Of a stretch of 64,000 bases of DNA, positions 38,610 to 46,937 are shown in pieces. Each line of letters begins with the position of its first letter. Position 1 is the stretch's first letter. The stretch lies in the NCBI GenBank assembly GCA_046290495.1, contig JBKAGT010000006.1:558001-622000 (forward strand). The letters are read 5' to 3'. Both the position numbers and the translations under genes were made by a program. The DNA is from PGYR01 sp046290495 (GTDB taxonomy: Bacteria; Bacteroidota; Ignavibacteria; Kapaibacteriales; UBA2268). The notes beneath the pieces are model-generated. The model had not been told where the DNA came from. It worked only from the letters and a program-made list of their open reading frames with translations, and did no database searches.

Positions 38610-38641
38610 ATAGTTACTATTGTGATGATAATAGTAACTAT
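38610..38641 (-). terminator. terminator-like hairpin after yidC
   Basis: A 12-bp perfect stem (atagttactatt / aatagtaactat) with an 8-base loop. On the minus strand it is followed only by a short T-rich stretch, so its strength is uncertain. Confidence 0.6.
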
Positions 38642-38650
38642 ATTGTCAAA

Positions 38651-40531
38651 TTATTTCTTTTTCTTTTTTCTGTGGTTAGGGTTATGAGGATTTTGTCCTC
38701 TAGTTGGTTTACCATCTTTTAGTTTACCTTGTGCTTCAGCTACAGCTTGTGCCTCTTCCATTTTTGAAGCTAACCAACCTTTTTTCTTTTTCTTAACTTT
38801 TTTCAAATCTTGAATAGAGCTAATCTTATCTTTAGAGAAGTTATTGATGTAAAGCTGTTGACCTATACCTAAAACGTTGAACATGAAATAATACAAGTTC
38901 AACCCAGCTGGGAATGAAGAGAATAGGAATGTAAACATAAATGGCATCATATAAACCATCGCTTTTTGCTTAGGGTCAGAAATAGTTAGTTTCTGTTGGA
39001 TAAACATAGAAATACCCATTGCTAAAGCCAAACCACTAATTGAGCTAATACCAAGTATAGAAGTACCAAAATGTACTAATGTATCTGGAGTAGATAAATC
39101 GTTAATCCATAATATAAAATCAGATTGACGTAAATCTATATTAGTCCTAAATAAGGTCCACAGAGAATAAAGGATAGGCATTTGCAAAAGCATTGGTAAA
39201 CAGCCACTCGCTGGATTTACTCCGTATTGGGAGTAGAGCCCCATCATCTCCTTTTGTTGCTTTTGTGGTTCGTCTTTGTATTTTTCTCTTATCTTAGTTA
39301 CCTCAGGAGATAGTATTTTCATCTTCTGAGCATTTTTCATTTGTGTTATAGAAAGTGGGTAAAGAGCAAACTTGATTATAATAGAGAATAGGATAATAGT
39401 CAAACCCCAACTAGGTATAAAGTAATGCACGGCATTTAGTATTGGCATCATCACATATTCACCAATGTGTCGGATACCCCACCAGCCCAAATTTACTAAT
39501 CGGTTTAGACCATAGCTTTCCATTCTGTCTAATTCCAAAGGACCAAGGAATACATCAAACTCTTGAGTTGAAGTGCCACCAGTGTATGGTATTTTTAGAG
39601 CAATGTCATACTTCTCAACCATTCCTTCAGTCTTAGGATAAGCAATACTTTCAGCACTCATTACTGCTGTACCGTCAAATTGCTTCGGTTTAATTGCTGT
39701 AGCAAAATATTTAGTTTTAGTTGCTACGAAATCAATATTACCTGTGTAATCTACTTTACTTTCATCATCAGTAGCATCAAGCTCTTCTACTTCTCCATTC
39801 ATCTGTACCATTGCAAGTGCTTCAGATGATTCATCAACAGAGTTCTTTTCTTGGTATGCTAAACCGTTAGCCCATTTGTACTCGTATCCACGTGGTATAA
39901 ACTCTTCCATGTTATTAAGAGCTACACCAGTACCGAACATATATTTGTTACCTACGAACTTATATTTCTTTACTATTGATTTACCTGGTTCTATTTCCAG
40001 AGTAGCAGTAAGGGTAAATTCTTCTTCACCTTTTATAGTAATGTGTGATTCATTGTTGTCAAATTCAAAATAAAGATTTCTAGAGTCAATATCTTTACCG
40101 TCAATAGAAATAAATTCTAAGAATAGTTCACCTTCATAATCTTGGATTAATTGTGTTGGTTCACCATCCCATTTGTCATAATCTTTTAACTCATAACTGA
40201 TTAAGTCACCGCCTTTGCTACTAAGCTTAGCAATTATATAATCTGTTTCAACTGTGACAACCTCTCTATTACCCTGAGTAAAAGATTGAAATTTACCATA
40301 GTTTAAATCATCATTACCTTTTTTAACTATGCTTTGGGTGTCATTTTTACTACTTTCAGAACTTGTGTCATCGAACAAACCGTCATCTTGTTTGACACTT
40401 TCATCTTTAACTATGGTGCTGTCTGCATTGTTTATTGCCGCTTGCTCTTCATAGTTAATTGAGCTATAGAACATATAGCCAAATATTAGTACTGAAATTA
40501 AAACTATAGCTAATATACTATTTCTATCCAT
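38651..40531 (-). CDS. yidC: membrane protein insertase YidC
   Basis: 626 residues. An N-terminal membrane segment (6-24) is followed by a large periplasmic beta domain to about 350 and the Oxa1 core from about 350 to 575. Core landmarks are YPLSITQMKNAQKM, NPASGCLPMLLQMPILYSLW and a last hairpin ending LNVLGIGQQLYI-like. The C-terminus is highly Lys-rich (ends HRKKKKK), a feature that helps ribosome docking. YidC inserts membrane proteins alone or with SecYEG. It is the last gene of the rpmH-rnpA-yidD-yidC cluster, one base after yidD. Confidence 0.96.
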   Translation of the reverse strand: MDRNSILAIVLISVLIFGYMFYSSINYEEQAAINNADSTIVKDESVKQDDGLFDDTSSESSKNDTQSIVKKGNDDLNYGKFQSFTQGNREVVTVETDYIIAKLSSKGGDLISYELKDYDKWDGEPTQLIQDYEGELFLEFISIDGKDIDSRNLYFEFDNNESHITIKGEEEFTLTATLEIEPGKSIVKKYKFVGNKYMFGTGVALNNMEEFIPRGYEYKWANGLAYQEKNSVDESSEALAMVQMNGEVEELDATDDESKVDYTGNIDFVATKTKYFATAIKPKQFDGTAVMSAESIAYPKTEGMVEKYDIALKIPYTGGTSTQEFDVFLGPLELDRMESYGLNRLVNLGWWGIRHIGEYVMMPILNAVHYFIPSWGLTIILFSIIIKFALYPLSITQMKNAQKMKILSPEVTKIREKYKDEPQKQQKEMMGLYSQYGVNPASGCLPMLLQMPILYSLWTLFRTNIDLRQSDFILWINDLSTPDTLVHFGTSILGISSISGLALAMGISMFIQQKLTISDPKQKAMVYMMPFMFTFLFSSFPAGLNLYYFMFNVLGIGQQLYINNFSKDKISSIQDLKKVKKKKKGWLASKMEEAQAVAEAQGKLKDGKPTRGQNPHNPNHRKKKKK

Positions 40532-40532
40532 C

Positions 40533-40769
40533 TTATTTTCCTTTTTCGGGATTATCTATTGGTACAGGGTCGAAGCCACCATTGTGGAATGGGTGACATT
40601 TTGAAATTCTTTTTATTGCCAGATACACTCCTTTTATCGCACCATATTCATGGATTGCTTCCATTGCATAGGTGGAACATGTAGGGTGAAATCTGCAAGT
40701 GTTTGGGAATAAGGGCGAAATTAGGGACTTATAAACCTTGATTATTCCTATCAGTAGTTTCTTAATCAT
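40533..40769 (-). CDS. yidD: membrane protein insertion efficiency factor YidD
   Basis: 78 residues, the normal size. It carries the family core YKSLISPLFPNTCRFHPTCS followed by YAMEAIHEYGAIKGVYLAIKRISKCHPFHNGGFDPVP. YidD assists YidC-dependent membrane-protein insertion at the cytoplasmic face. The ATG overlaps the rnpA stop by one base (TAATG). Confidence 0.97.
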   Translation of the reverse strand: MIKKLLIGIIKVYKSLISPLFPNTCRFHPTCSTYAMEAIHEYGAIKGVYLAIKRISKCHPFHNGGFDPVPIDNPEKGK

Positions 40770-41152
40770 TATTTATTTACTGCCTCCAGTGCTCTGTCAA
40801 ATAGCTTATTTATTTCAGGCTCTATTTGATCGAGTCTTATCAATTTGGGATGCGGAGGTAATTTCTCAGTCCTTATTATTATAAATTTTTCGAAAGCTAA
40901 TACTAGGTCAACTTCATTCTGAACTAAGTGAATTAGACTTTCTCTTACTAACCGTTTTGTTCTGTTCCTTACTACAGCTTTTTTTGCATACCTTTTTGGG
41001 ACTGATATCCCAAATTTAGATTTTGTAACATCACTACCAGGAACAAAAAAGCCAATGAAGTTTTTTGTTCTAACTTTACTTCCCTCTTCTATTACTACTT
41101 TGTATGAGTTGTGCCCTTTTAATGGGGCGAGACTTTTAGTCAAAGTATTCAT
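40769..41152 (-). CDS. rnpA: ribonuclease P protein component
   Basis: 127 residues from the ATG at 41152; an in-frame TTG at 41176 would add eight residues but is unlikely. The RNR motif (AVVRNRTKRLVRE) and FGISVPKRYAKK are the family signature. This is the protein subunit that assists the RNase P RNA in trimming the 5' end of tRNA precursors. It lies 34 bases after rpmH, as in most bacteria. Confidence 0.95.
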   Translation of the reverse strand: MNTLTKSLAPLKGHNSYKVVIEEGSKVRTKNFIGFFVPGSDVTKSKFGISVPKRYAKKAVVRNRTKRLVRESLIHLVQNEVDLVLAFEKFIIIRTEKLPPHPKLIRLDQIEPEINKLFDRALEAVNK

Positions 41153-41186
41153 ATTAAAATGGATGCAAAGCTTCAACTAAGCAGTA

Positions 41187-41327
41187 TTAACCGCTAACAG
41201 AAAGTCTTTTTCTTCCTTTTCTACGTCTTCTGTTCAAAACAGCTCTACCATTTTTAGTAGCCATGCGCGATCTGAAACCGTGCTTGTTCTTTCTTTTTCT
41301 ATTACTTGGTTGGTACGTTCTTTTCAT
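41187..41327 (-). CDS. rpmH: 50S ribosomal protein L34
   Basis: 46 residues, read directly from the sequence: MKRTYQPSNRKRKNKHGFRS begins the protein and it ends RKRLSVSG. This is L34, highly basic and very short. The ATG is at 41327 and the TAA at 41187-41189. It opens the usual rpmH-rnpA-yidD-yidC operon. A Bacteroidota-type promoter is at 41378-41409. Confidence 0.98.
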   Translation of the reverse strand: MKRTYQPSNRKRKNKHGFRSRMATKNGRAVLNRRRRKGRKRLSVSG

Positions 41328-41377
41328 TTCTATACCTTTGTTTTAGTATTTCTTTAATTGTTCTTTTTAACGAACTA

Positions 41378-41409
41378 CAAATTTAAATAGTTTTAAGTAC
41401 AATCACAAA
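41378..41409 (-). promoter_or_regulatory. Bacteroidota-type promoter for the rpmH operon
   Basis: Minus-strand TTTG (plus 41406-41409), a 20-base spacer and an exact TAAATTTG (plus 41378-41385). This matches the TTTG/TAnnTTTG consensus. The start site would be near 41371, about 45 bases before the rpmH ATG. Confidence 0.65.
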
Positions 41410-41471
41410 CTAATTTTAACATTATTCTCTAATGGTTTTTTTTATACTTTTGGTTTTTATTCCACATAGTG

Positions 41472-41495
41472 TAATTAACTTATTTTAAGTAATTA
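41472..41495. repeat. imperfect inverted repeat upstream of flgB promoter
   Basis: taattaactta and taagtaatta form an 11/10-bp dyad with one bulged base around three T. It lies about 110-130 bases before the -24 element, a usual distance for sigma-54 enhancer sites. Confidence 0.4.
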
Positions 41496-41512
41496 AGTTG
41501 AATTAGTCGTTG

Positions 41513-41539
41513 TTGACAATTTTAATTTTTCTATGTCAA
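41513..41539. repeat. TTGACA/TGTCAA dyad upstream of flgB promoter
   Basis: Perfect 6-bp inverted repeats at 41513-41518 and 41534-41539, 15 bases apart. Centred about 80 bases before the -24 GG, this is a candidate activator-binding site. The TTGACA resembles a -35 box but has no -10 at the right distance. Confidence 0.4.
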
Positions 41540-41602
41540 GTTGCTATTTGATATTAATATATAGCTGAAAATGAAAGTTCTTGTTAAAAACTAATATGTT
41601 AT

Positions 41603-41620
41603 TTGGCATTATGTTTGCAA
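41603..41620 (+). promoter_or_regulatory. sigma-54 (-24/-12) promoter for the flagellar operon
   Basis: The sequence TTGGCATTATGTTTGCAA has GG at 41605-41606 and GC at 41617-41618, exactly 10 bases apart, with TTGGCA and TTGCA both matching consensus. The start site would be near 41630, 30 bases before the flgB ATG. Confidence 0.7.
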
Positions 41621-41659
41621 GTATACTGCTGAAACAATCACAATATCAGGAAGATACAG

Positions 41660-42079
41660 ATGATTAAGGACTTTATGTTCTCAAAAAAAGTTCCACTGAT
41701 GAGTAAAGCATTAGATGCTTATGCTCTCAGACAACAAACATTTGCTAAGAATATAGCAAATGCTGACACTCCCAACTACAGACCTGAGAAGGTAGAATTT
41801 GAGGAGCTGTTCCATAGAGAAGAAATTGTTTTAAAAGGAGTTGAGACCAAGTCGCAGCACATGAAAATTGGTGATTTGCAAAATGGTGTTCCTAGTGGAG
41901 AAAAGGATGTTATAGATATTCCAGATGCAGAAGTTTACTTCAGTGGTGAAAACCATGTTAATCTGGATAGAGAAATGGCAAAGTCAGCAGAAAACCAGAT
42001 TAGATTTAGATTAGTTTCTAAAATGGTTAACAAATACTTTACTGGATTGTCAAGTGCTATAAAAGGTACAAATAGTTAA
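41660..42079 (+). CDS. flgB: flagellar basal-body rod protein FlgB
   Basis: 139 residues, the usual length. The N-terminal rod signature ALRQQTFAKNIANADTPNYRP (residues about 22-42) and the helical C-terminus (ENQIRFRLVSKMVNKYFTGL) are those of FlgB, the proximal rod protein. It is exported through the flagellar type III apparatus and sits in the periplasm. First gene of the operon, preceded by a GGAAG ribosome site and a sigma-54 promoter. Confidence 0.97.
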   Translation: MIKDFMFSKKVPLMSKALDAYALRQQTFAKNIANADTPNYRPEKVEFEELFHREEIVLKGVETKSQHMKIGDLQNGVPSGEKDVIDIPDAEVYFSGENHVNLDREMAKSAENQIRFRLVSKMVNKYFTGLSSAIKGTNS

Positions 42080-42099
42080 GAAATAAAAAATTAATTGTT

Positions 42100-42585
42100 A
42101 TGAGTGAAAATATATTTTCGAGTTTTGATATAAGTGGGCTGGGGATGAGCGTTCAACGACTTCGCTTGTCAGCAGTAGCTAGAAATATTGCAAACGCTAA
42201 TACAACCAAAGCTGATGATGGTCAACCATTTAAAAGGGAAGTGGTTGTAGTTCGTGATATCAAAGGGTCTCCTTTCGAAAAAACGATGGAAGCATCATTA
42301 GGTTTAGCAAAAACAGATAGTGGACATACCTCACAAGCAGCAAACACAGGTATGGAAACAGGTAACGATGTTCTAAGGGCAAGAACTGTCAAAGACAATT
42401 CTGCTCCCAGATTGGTATTTGACCCAAATCATCCTGACGCAGATGTAGATGGATACGTGAAGATGCCTAATATAAATATTGTTACTGAAATGGTAGAAAT
42501 GATTTCTGCACAAAGAGCTTTTCAAGCAAATACACAAGTGGTAGATGCAGCGAAGAACTTAGCTCGTTATTCATTAGAGATATAA
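42100..42585 (+). CDS. flgC: flagellar basal-body rod protein FlgC
   Basis: 161 residues. The start FSSFDISGLGMSVQRLRLSAVARNIANANTT fits the rod family, and the C-terminal EMISAQRAFQANTQVVDAAK helix is shared with hook and rod proteins. Between them is a longer loop than in Salmonella FlgC (134 residues). It forms part of the proximal rod. It follows flgB by 20 bases. Confidence 0.97.
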   Translation: MSENIFSSFDISGLGMSVQRLRLSAVARNIANANTTKADDGQPFKREVVVVRDIKGSPFEKTMEASLGLAKTDSGHTSQAANTGMETGNDVLRARTVKDNSAPRLVFDPNHPDADVDGYVKMPNINIVTEMVEMISAQRAFQANTQVVDAAKNLARYSLEI

Positions 42586-42600
42586 AAGGAAATACGACTA

Positions 42601-42891
42601 ATGCGACTAACAGCCACCGAAACTAGACTGACTAAGACTTACGATACGGGTAAAGTTGATAGAAAGAATAATATCTCTGAACTCGACTTTCCCAAAAAAG
42701 AACAACTTCGTGAGTTCAATGACAAAGTAAATGAACCTGATACAATTCTATCAGATAATGAAAAACAATTTTTCAAAAAGATTTTTCCAGAAAGCAAAGA
42801 ATCTCTGGATAGACATGTAGTGTTCAATAGAAATGGAAGAGTACAGAGTAAGTCGTTCTCGTTGGGAACATTGCTCGATGCTAAAGTATAA
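42601..42891 (+). CDS. small uncharacterised protein in the flagellar operon, between flgC and fliE
   Basis: 96 residues, very charged (many Lys, Asp, Glu, Arg), with no signal peptide or membrane segment. Visible features are a disordered N-terminal half (ETRLTKTYDTGKVDRKNN), a helix around SDNEKQFFKKIFPESKE, and an end reading HVVFNRNGRVQSKSF and LGTLLDAKV. The SD is AAGGAAAT. It sits 15 bases after flgC and 27 before fliE, so it is surely translated with them. I do not recognise it. A cytoplasmic chaperone or assembly partner for rod or FliE export is only a guess. Confidence 0.8.
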   Translation: MRLTATETRLTKTYDTGKVDRKNNISELDFPKKEQLREFNDKVNEPDTILSDNEKQFFKKIFPESKESLDRHVVFNRNGRVQSKSFSLGTLLDAKV

Positions 42892-42918
42892 TAGTTTTAA
42901 AAAAGTATAAAGTAATAT

Positions 42919-43263
42919 ATGGCCAAGGATGGCGATTATAAAATTACAGGATGTAATATTATGTTACCAATAGAACCAGAATCGAGTAGAATATCTGCTC
43001 TTGTTGACCCCCAAAAACAACTAACCAACAAGACTAAACCAGATGTTGAATTCACAGATACACTTAGTGAATTTGTTGGTGATGTTAATTCACTCCAATT
43101 AGAATCAAAAGAAAAATCAGAGGCCTTTATAAAAGGAGAACCTGTGGATATTCATGACGTTATGATAAGTTCACAAAAGGCAAAAACCAGTTTTGAATTG
43201 CTTATGGAATTGAGAAATAAGGCATTAGAGCTTTATAAAGAAGTAAGTAGAATGCAGGTCTAA
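42919..43263 (+). CDS. fliE: flagellar hook-basal body complex protein FliE
   Basis: 114 residues from this ATG, or 100 from an in-frame ATG at 42961. The second has a better ribosome site (AGGATG nine bases upstream) and gives the usual FliE size. The C-terminal signature is plain: GEPVDIHDVMISSQKAKTSFELLMELRNKALELYKEVSRMQV (shown here only in part in the motif VDIHDVMISSQKAKTSFEL). FliE joins the MS ring to the rod. Start choice is open; family is certain. Confidence 0.95.
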   Translation: MAKDGDYKITGCNIMLPIEPESSRISALVDPQKQLTNKTKPDVEFTDTLSEFVGDVNSLQLESKEKSEAFIKGEPVDIHDVMISSQKAKTSFELLMELRNKALELYKEVSRMQV

Positions 43264-43282
43264 TAATTAGGTAATTATAACA

Positions 43283-45082
43283 ATGGCTAATAATATTGAA
43301 AAAAGAAATAGCAACGCGCTAGGTCAAATCAAAAATTTTACTTCAGGTCTTTCCTTGCCACAAATGGCAGGAATAGTTGGTGCAGTAGTAATTGTGATTG
43401 TTGGGATATTTATGCTTATAAGCTCAGCTTATGCTCCCAATATGAAAACATTGTACAAAGGATTACCTGACAGTGAAGCCTCACAGGTTGTTGATTACTT
43501 GATAGAGAGTGATATTGATTACGAACTTAGCCCAAGTGGAAGTGTTCTAAAGGTGGATGCTACAAAAGCTAATGAAGTCCGAATGGACTTAGCTAGCCAA
43601 GGTATACCTTCGGAAGGTGGTGTTGGGTACGAAATATTCGACGAAACTAACTTGGGAATGTCTGAATTTGTTCAGAAGGTAAATTACAGACGTGCGTTGG
43701 AGGGTGAGCTTTCGCGTACAATTAATTCTTTCGACGAGATAAAAAAATCTCGTGTACATATTGTAATACCAGAAACTGCATTATTTGCAGAAGATCAGAA
43801 GCCACCTACTGCATCGGTAACTGTTCACCTGAATGGTAGAAACAGATTAGGGCAAAGTGGAGTGGTTGGGATACAAAATTTGGTTGCTAATAGTATAGAA
43901 GGCATGGAAACGGAGAATGTAAAAATAACAGACCAAACTGGTAGATTATTAACTAGAGACCAAATTGATGCTAATTCTGCTGCAGGAGTTACAGAGTCAC
44001 AATACAATCAGAAAAAGAAAGTAGAATCATATCTACAAAGCAAAGTGGAAGAATTGATGGCTAGCGCTTTAGGGCATGGTAATGCTAAAGTGAAAGTTAA
44101 TGCAGAATTAGATTTCACACAAATAGAAAAAACTAATACTCAATATGACCCTGAAAGTCAAGTAGCCAGAAGTGAACAGATTATCTCGAATGAAAGCCAA
44201 ACAACGGATTCACTAAGTTTCCCTTATGTAAATATGGCTAAAGATGAAGGCAATACACTCACCAATTACGAAATATCTAATAGTGTAGAGCATATTGTAA
44301 AAGAAGTTGGCACCATTAAAAAACTGACCGTAGCTGCTATGGTTAATGGAACAACTGAAATTATAGACAACAATGGCCAAAAAGAAGTGCAATACAAGCC
44401 TAGAACAGACCAAGAAATGGAACAGTTTGAAGAGATAGTTAGAAATGCGGTAGGTTATGATCCGACGAGAAATGATCAAATATCAGTTATCAACGTTCCT
44501 TTCGAACATACATTAACATTAGATCAATATGATTTGAACGAACCAGTAGAGTGGTATGACAACCCGAATAATAAGAAATTTATTTTACTTATGGTCGGTT
44601 TCTTACTGGTTGCTATATTAATGTATATGCTGGTGAGATCACCATTTGTGAGAGAAAAGATGAAAGTTGCATTATCATTACCAACTGATGAAAACTTAGC
44701 TGAAAGTTTATCTGGTGGTAAAGGTGGTTTGGAAGAATTAGACGTAGATGATGATATGATGTTCATGCCTTCTGATGTTCCAGACCAAATGTTACTTAAC
44801 GGTGAAAAACAAGCAAAACTAGAAGGAAGAAACCTTAAGTTAGAACTAGAAGAGGCTATGAACTCTATTGGTACTGATAGAGGTCAACAAATTAGCTTAG
44901 ATTCTCGTTCTACGGAAGACTTAGTAGTCGATGACTACGAAAATCTTTCTGAAGAAAGACTAATGAAGCTTGAAATTAAGAAGAAAATTGAACAATTTAT
45001 GTCTAATCATCCGGATGAAGCAGTCAAATTAGTTCGTGCTTTTGCGGCTAATAATTCGGAAAAAACATTACTTTCTGAATAA
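43283..45082 (+). CDS. fliF: flagellar M-ring protein FliF
   Basis: 599 residues. Two membrane segments (about 28-50 and 432-455) flank a large periplasmic domain, in which the ring-building domains are seen as LPDSEASQVVDYLIESDIDY and YRRALEGELSRTINSF. The cytoplasmic C-terminus ends EAVKLVRAFAANNSE, which binds FliG. It builds the MS ring, the first structure of the basal body and housing for the export gate. It precedes fliG by 18 bases. Confidence 0.97.
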   Translation: MANNIEKRNSNALGQIKNFTSGLSLPQMAGIVGAVVIVIVGIFMLISSAYAPNMKTLYKGLPDSEASQVVDYLIESDIDYELSPSGSVLKVDATKANEVRMDLASQGIPSEGGVGYEIFDETNLGMSEFVQKVNYRRALEGELSRTINSFDEIKKSRVHIVIPETALFAEDQKPPTASVTVHLNGRNRLGQSGVVGIQNLVANSIEGMETENVKITDQTGRLLTRDQIDANSAAGVTESQYNQKKKVESYLQSKVEELMASALGHGNAKVKVNAELDFTQIEKTNTQYDPESQVARSEQIISNESQTTDSLSFPYVNMAKDEGNTLTNYEISNSVEHIVKEVGTIKKLTVAAMVNGTTEIIDNNGQKEVQYKPRTDQEMEQFEEIVRNAVGYDPTRNDQISVINVPFEHTLTLDQYDLNEPVEWYDNPNNKKFILLMVGFLLVAILMYMLVRSPFVREKMKVALSLPTDENLAESLSGGKGGLEELDVDDDMMFMPSDVPDQMLLNGEKQAKLEGRNLKLELEEAMNSIGTDRGQQISLDSRSTEDLVVDDYENLSEERLMKLEIKKKIEQFMSNHPDEAVKLVRAFAANNSEKTLLSE

Positions 45083-45100
45083 AATCAGGAGCAAATAATA

Positions 45101-46132
45101 ATGAGTGAAACTAATACAGAAGATTTGATAGCAAACAAGCTATCTGGAAAACAAAAGGTTGCTGCATTGCTTATGTCACTAGATGTGGATGTAGCCGCGA
45201 AGGTTTTTCAGAAAATGGAAATGCGTGAAGTCGAATCCATCGCCACAGAAATTTCCAGATTAAAGGGCATAGACCAAGAGGAGATTGATTTAGTTTTAGC
45301 TGAGTTTTATCAGTTAATGTCTACTTCTGGGGCTTATGTAGAGGGCGGTATAGGTTATGCTCAATCATTATTAGAAAAGACATACGGACCTGAGAGAGCT
45401 AGAGAGTTGACTGACAAGATTAAATTAATGTCAAATGTCAAGAGTTTCTCTGTTCTTAAGAAAGCAGACCCAGAGCAACTAGCTAACTTCCTGAAAAAAG
45501 AGCATCCACAAACAGTTGCTTTAATATTATCTCATTTAGATCCAGATCAGTCAGCCGCTGTACTTAACGAATTTGACGATGAGTTGAGAACTGAAGCTGT
45601 ATTTAGAATTGCGACATTAGGTAAGGTGTCACCAGAGTCATTAGGTAGAGTTGAAAGTGTGCTCGATGAGATAGCATCATCTACACTTACTCAAAGTGTT
45701 TCTTCTGCTGGTGGTTCTAAAATGCTTGCTAATATACTTAACAAGGTTAACAACCAAGTTGCTAAGCAAATGATTGAGAACCTAGAAGAACAAGATCCGA
45801 AGATTGCTATGGAAGTGAAGAGATTAATGTTCTTGTTCGAGGATATAATCTTAATTGATGACAGAGGTATACAAAGATTATTACGTGAAATTGATAAGCG
45901 TGATTTGGCGTTATCAATGAAAATAGCTGATGATGATATTAAAGAGAAAATATTCAAAAATATGTCAGAAAGAGCTGCCGACGTGGTGAAAGAAGAACTT
46001 GAATTCATGGGACCAGTTAAACTTAAAGAAGTTGAGGAAGCTCAAACAAGAATAGTTGATAAGGTCAAAGAATTAGAGGAGAAAGAAGAGATAGTAATCG
46101 GTGGTCGTGGTAGCGACGATGTGTTCGTATAA
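45101..46132 (+). CDS. fliG: flagellar motor switch protein FliG
   Basis: 343 residues, the normal length. The N-terminal FliF-binding domain (KLSGKQKVAALLMSLD), the middle domain (FLKKEHPQTVALILSHLDPDQSAAVL), and the C-terminal torque domain (FEDIILIDDRGIQRLLREID) are all present; the charged motor residues lie in ERAADVVKEELEFMGPVKLKEVEEAQ. It sits on the cytoplasmic face of the MS ring and converts stator force into rotation and switching. Confidence 0.98.
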   Translation: MSETNTEDLIANKLSGKQKVAALLMSLDVDVAAKVFQKMEMREVESIATEISRLKGIDQEEIDLVLAEFYQLMSTSGAYVEGGIGYAQSLLEKTYGPERARELTDKIKLMSNVKSFSVLKKADPEQLANFLKKEHPQTVALILSHLDPDQSAAVLNEFDDELRTEAVFRIATLGKVSPESLGRVESVLDEIASSTLTQSVSSAGGSKMLANILNKVNNQVAKQMIENLEEQDPKIAMEVKRLMFLFEDIILIDDRGIQRLLREIDKRDLALSMKIADDDIKEKIFKNMSERAADVVKEELEFMGPVKLKEVEEAQTRIVDKVKELEEKEEIVIGGRGSDDVFV

Positions 46133-46148
46133 AATATATTAAAATTAG

Positions 46149-46937
46149 ATGCAAGAAGTACTAGTAAAAATACCATCAACACAAAGTAAGAAACTGAAGA
46201 TTGAGAGATTCTTTGATGGTGTAAATGTGCCTAATTTCAAAAAAAAGAAAAAACCTGTTAGATATACATCATATACTCACAAGTTTATTATTAAAGACAC
46301 TTCCGAGCCAGTTTCAATCAATTTAGATAATGTGCCACGTGAAGTCGTACCAATAGAGGTAATGGAAGAAGAGGTACAAAAGTCTTACGACAAAGGCTTT
46401 GAAGATGGTCAAATATCTGAAACTGCTGTCGCAAAAGCAGAAATAAATAATTTTGTCGAAAAAATGAGGACTTTAGAAGGAGTCACTCAAGAGTTTGATA
46501 AACAATCAAATCAATTATTAGATAGTCTTTACAACTCAACAATTTCACTTGCCCAAGCAATCGCAAAAAATATATTAAAAGTTGAGACTTTAGATAATTT
46601 TGAAATGATTGAAAACAGAGTTCAAACTGTTATAGAGGAAGTGAAAGGAAATAAAGTAGTTAGTGTTCGATTGCATCCCGAAACAATTGTGTATATAGAA
46701 TCTTCTAACAAGTTGAGTGTAGTTTCTGACAGTAAAAAAGTTGAAATTATACCAGATGATAGCTTGGAACTATCTGACGTTATAGTCAACACAGATTCAG
46801 GTTTGCTAATAGCCAAGATGGAAGAAGAGCTGAAAAAGCTAATAACTAAATTAGAAGAAGACTTTAAACTTCAGAGAGCAAAACAAATTCAAAAAGAGAT
46901 AGACGATTTCGAAAATTCCACAGGAAATGATGATTGA
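46149..46937 (+). CDS. fliH: flagellar assembly protein FliH
   Basis: 262 residues. A variable N-terminal part is followed by the DKGFEDGQISE segment near 84-93 and a long helical region with the FliH/HrpE-type C-terminal fold (from about NLLDSLYNSTISLAQAIAKNIL). FliH dimers regulate the ATPase FliI and bring it to the export gate. The end overlaps the fliI start by 11 bases, a sign of coupled translation. The ribosome site is weak. Confidence 0.92.
   Translation: MQEVLVKIPSTQSKKLKIERFFDGVNVPNFKKKKKPVRYTSYTHKFIIKDTSEPVSINLDNVPREVVPIEVMEEEVQKSYDKGFEDGQISETAVAKAEINNFVEKMRTLEGVTQEFDKQSNQLLDSLYNSTISLAQAIAKNILKVETLDNFEMIENRVQTVIEEVKGNKVVSVRLHPETIVYIESSNKLSVVSDSKKVEIIPDDSLELSDVIVNTDSGLLIAKMEEELKKLITKLEEDFKLQRAKQIQKEIDDFENSTGNDD

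Larger units (their letters stand above)
41328..41659. other. 332-base divergent intergenic region between rpmH and flgB
   Basis: The only gap above 300 bases. It holds a minus-strand promoter for rpmH (41378-41409), a sigma-54 promoter for the flagellar operon (41603-41620), and two inverted repeats at 41472-41495 and 41513-41539 that could be activator sites. It is very AT-rich. No dnaA gene is beside rpmH and I saw no DnaA-box cluster, so I do not call it an origin. Confidence 0.6.

Noticed and set aside
41440..41470. DnaA-box-like TTATTCCACA near rpmH
   Set aside because: One extra base breaks the TTATCCACA consensus and there is no cluster, so no origin is called.
41513..41518. TTGACA as a sigma-70 -35 box for flgB
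   Set aside because: No -10-like sequence at 16-18 bases; the first half of a dyad is a better description.
41610..41617. TATGTTTG as a Bacteroidota -7 box for flgB
   Set aside because: Matches TAnnTTTG but has no TTG at 19-20 bases upstream; the overlapping sigma-54 motif explains the site better.
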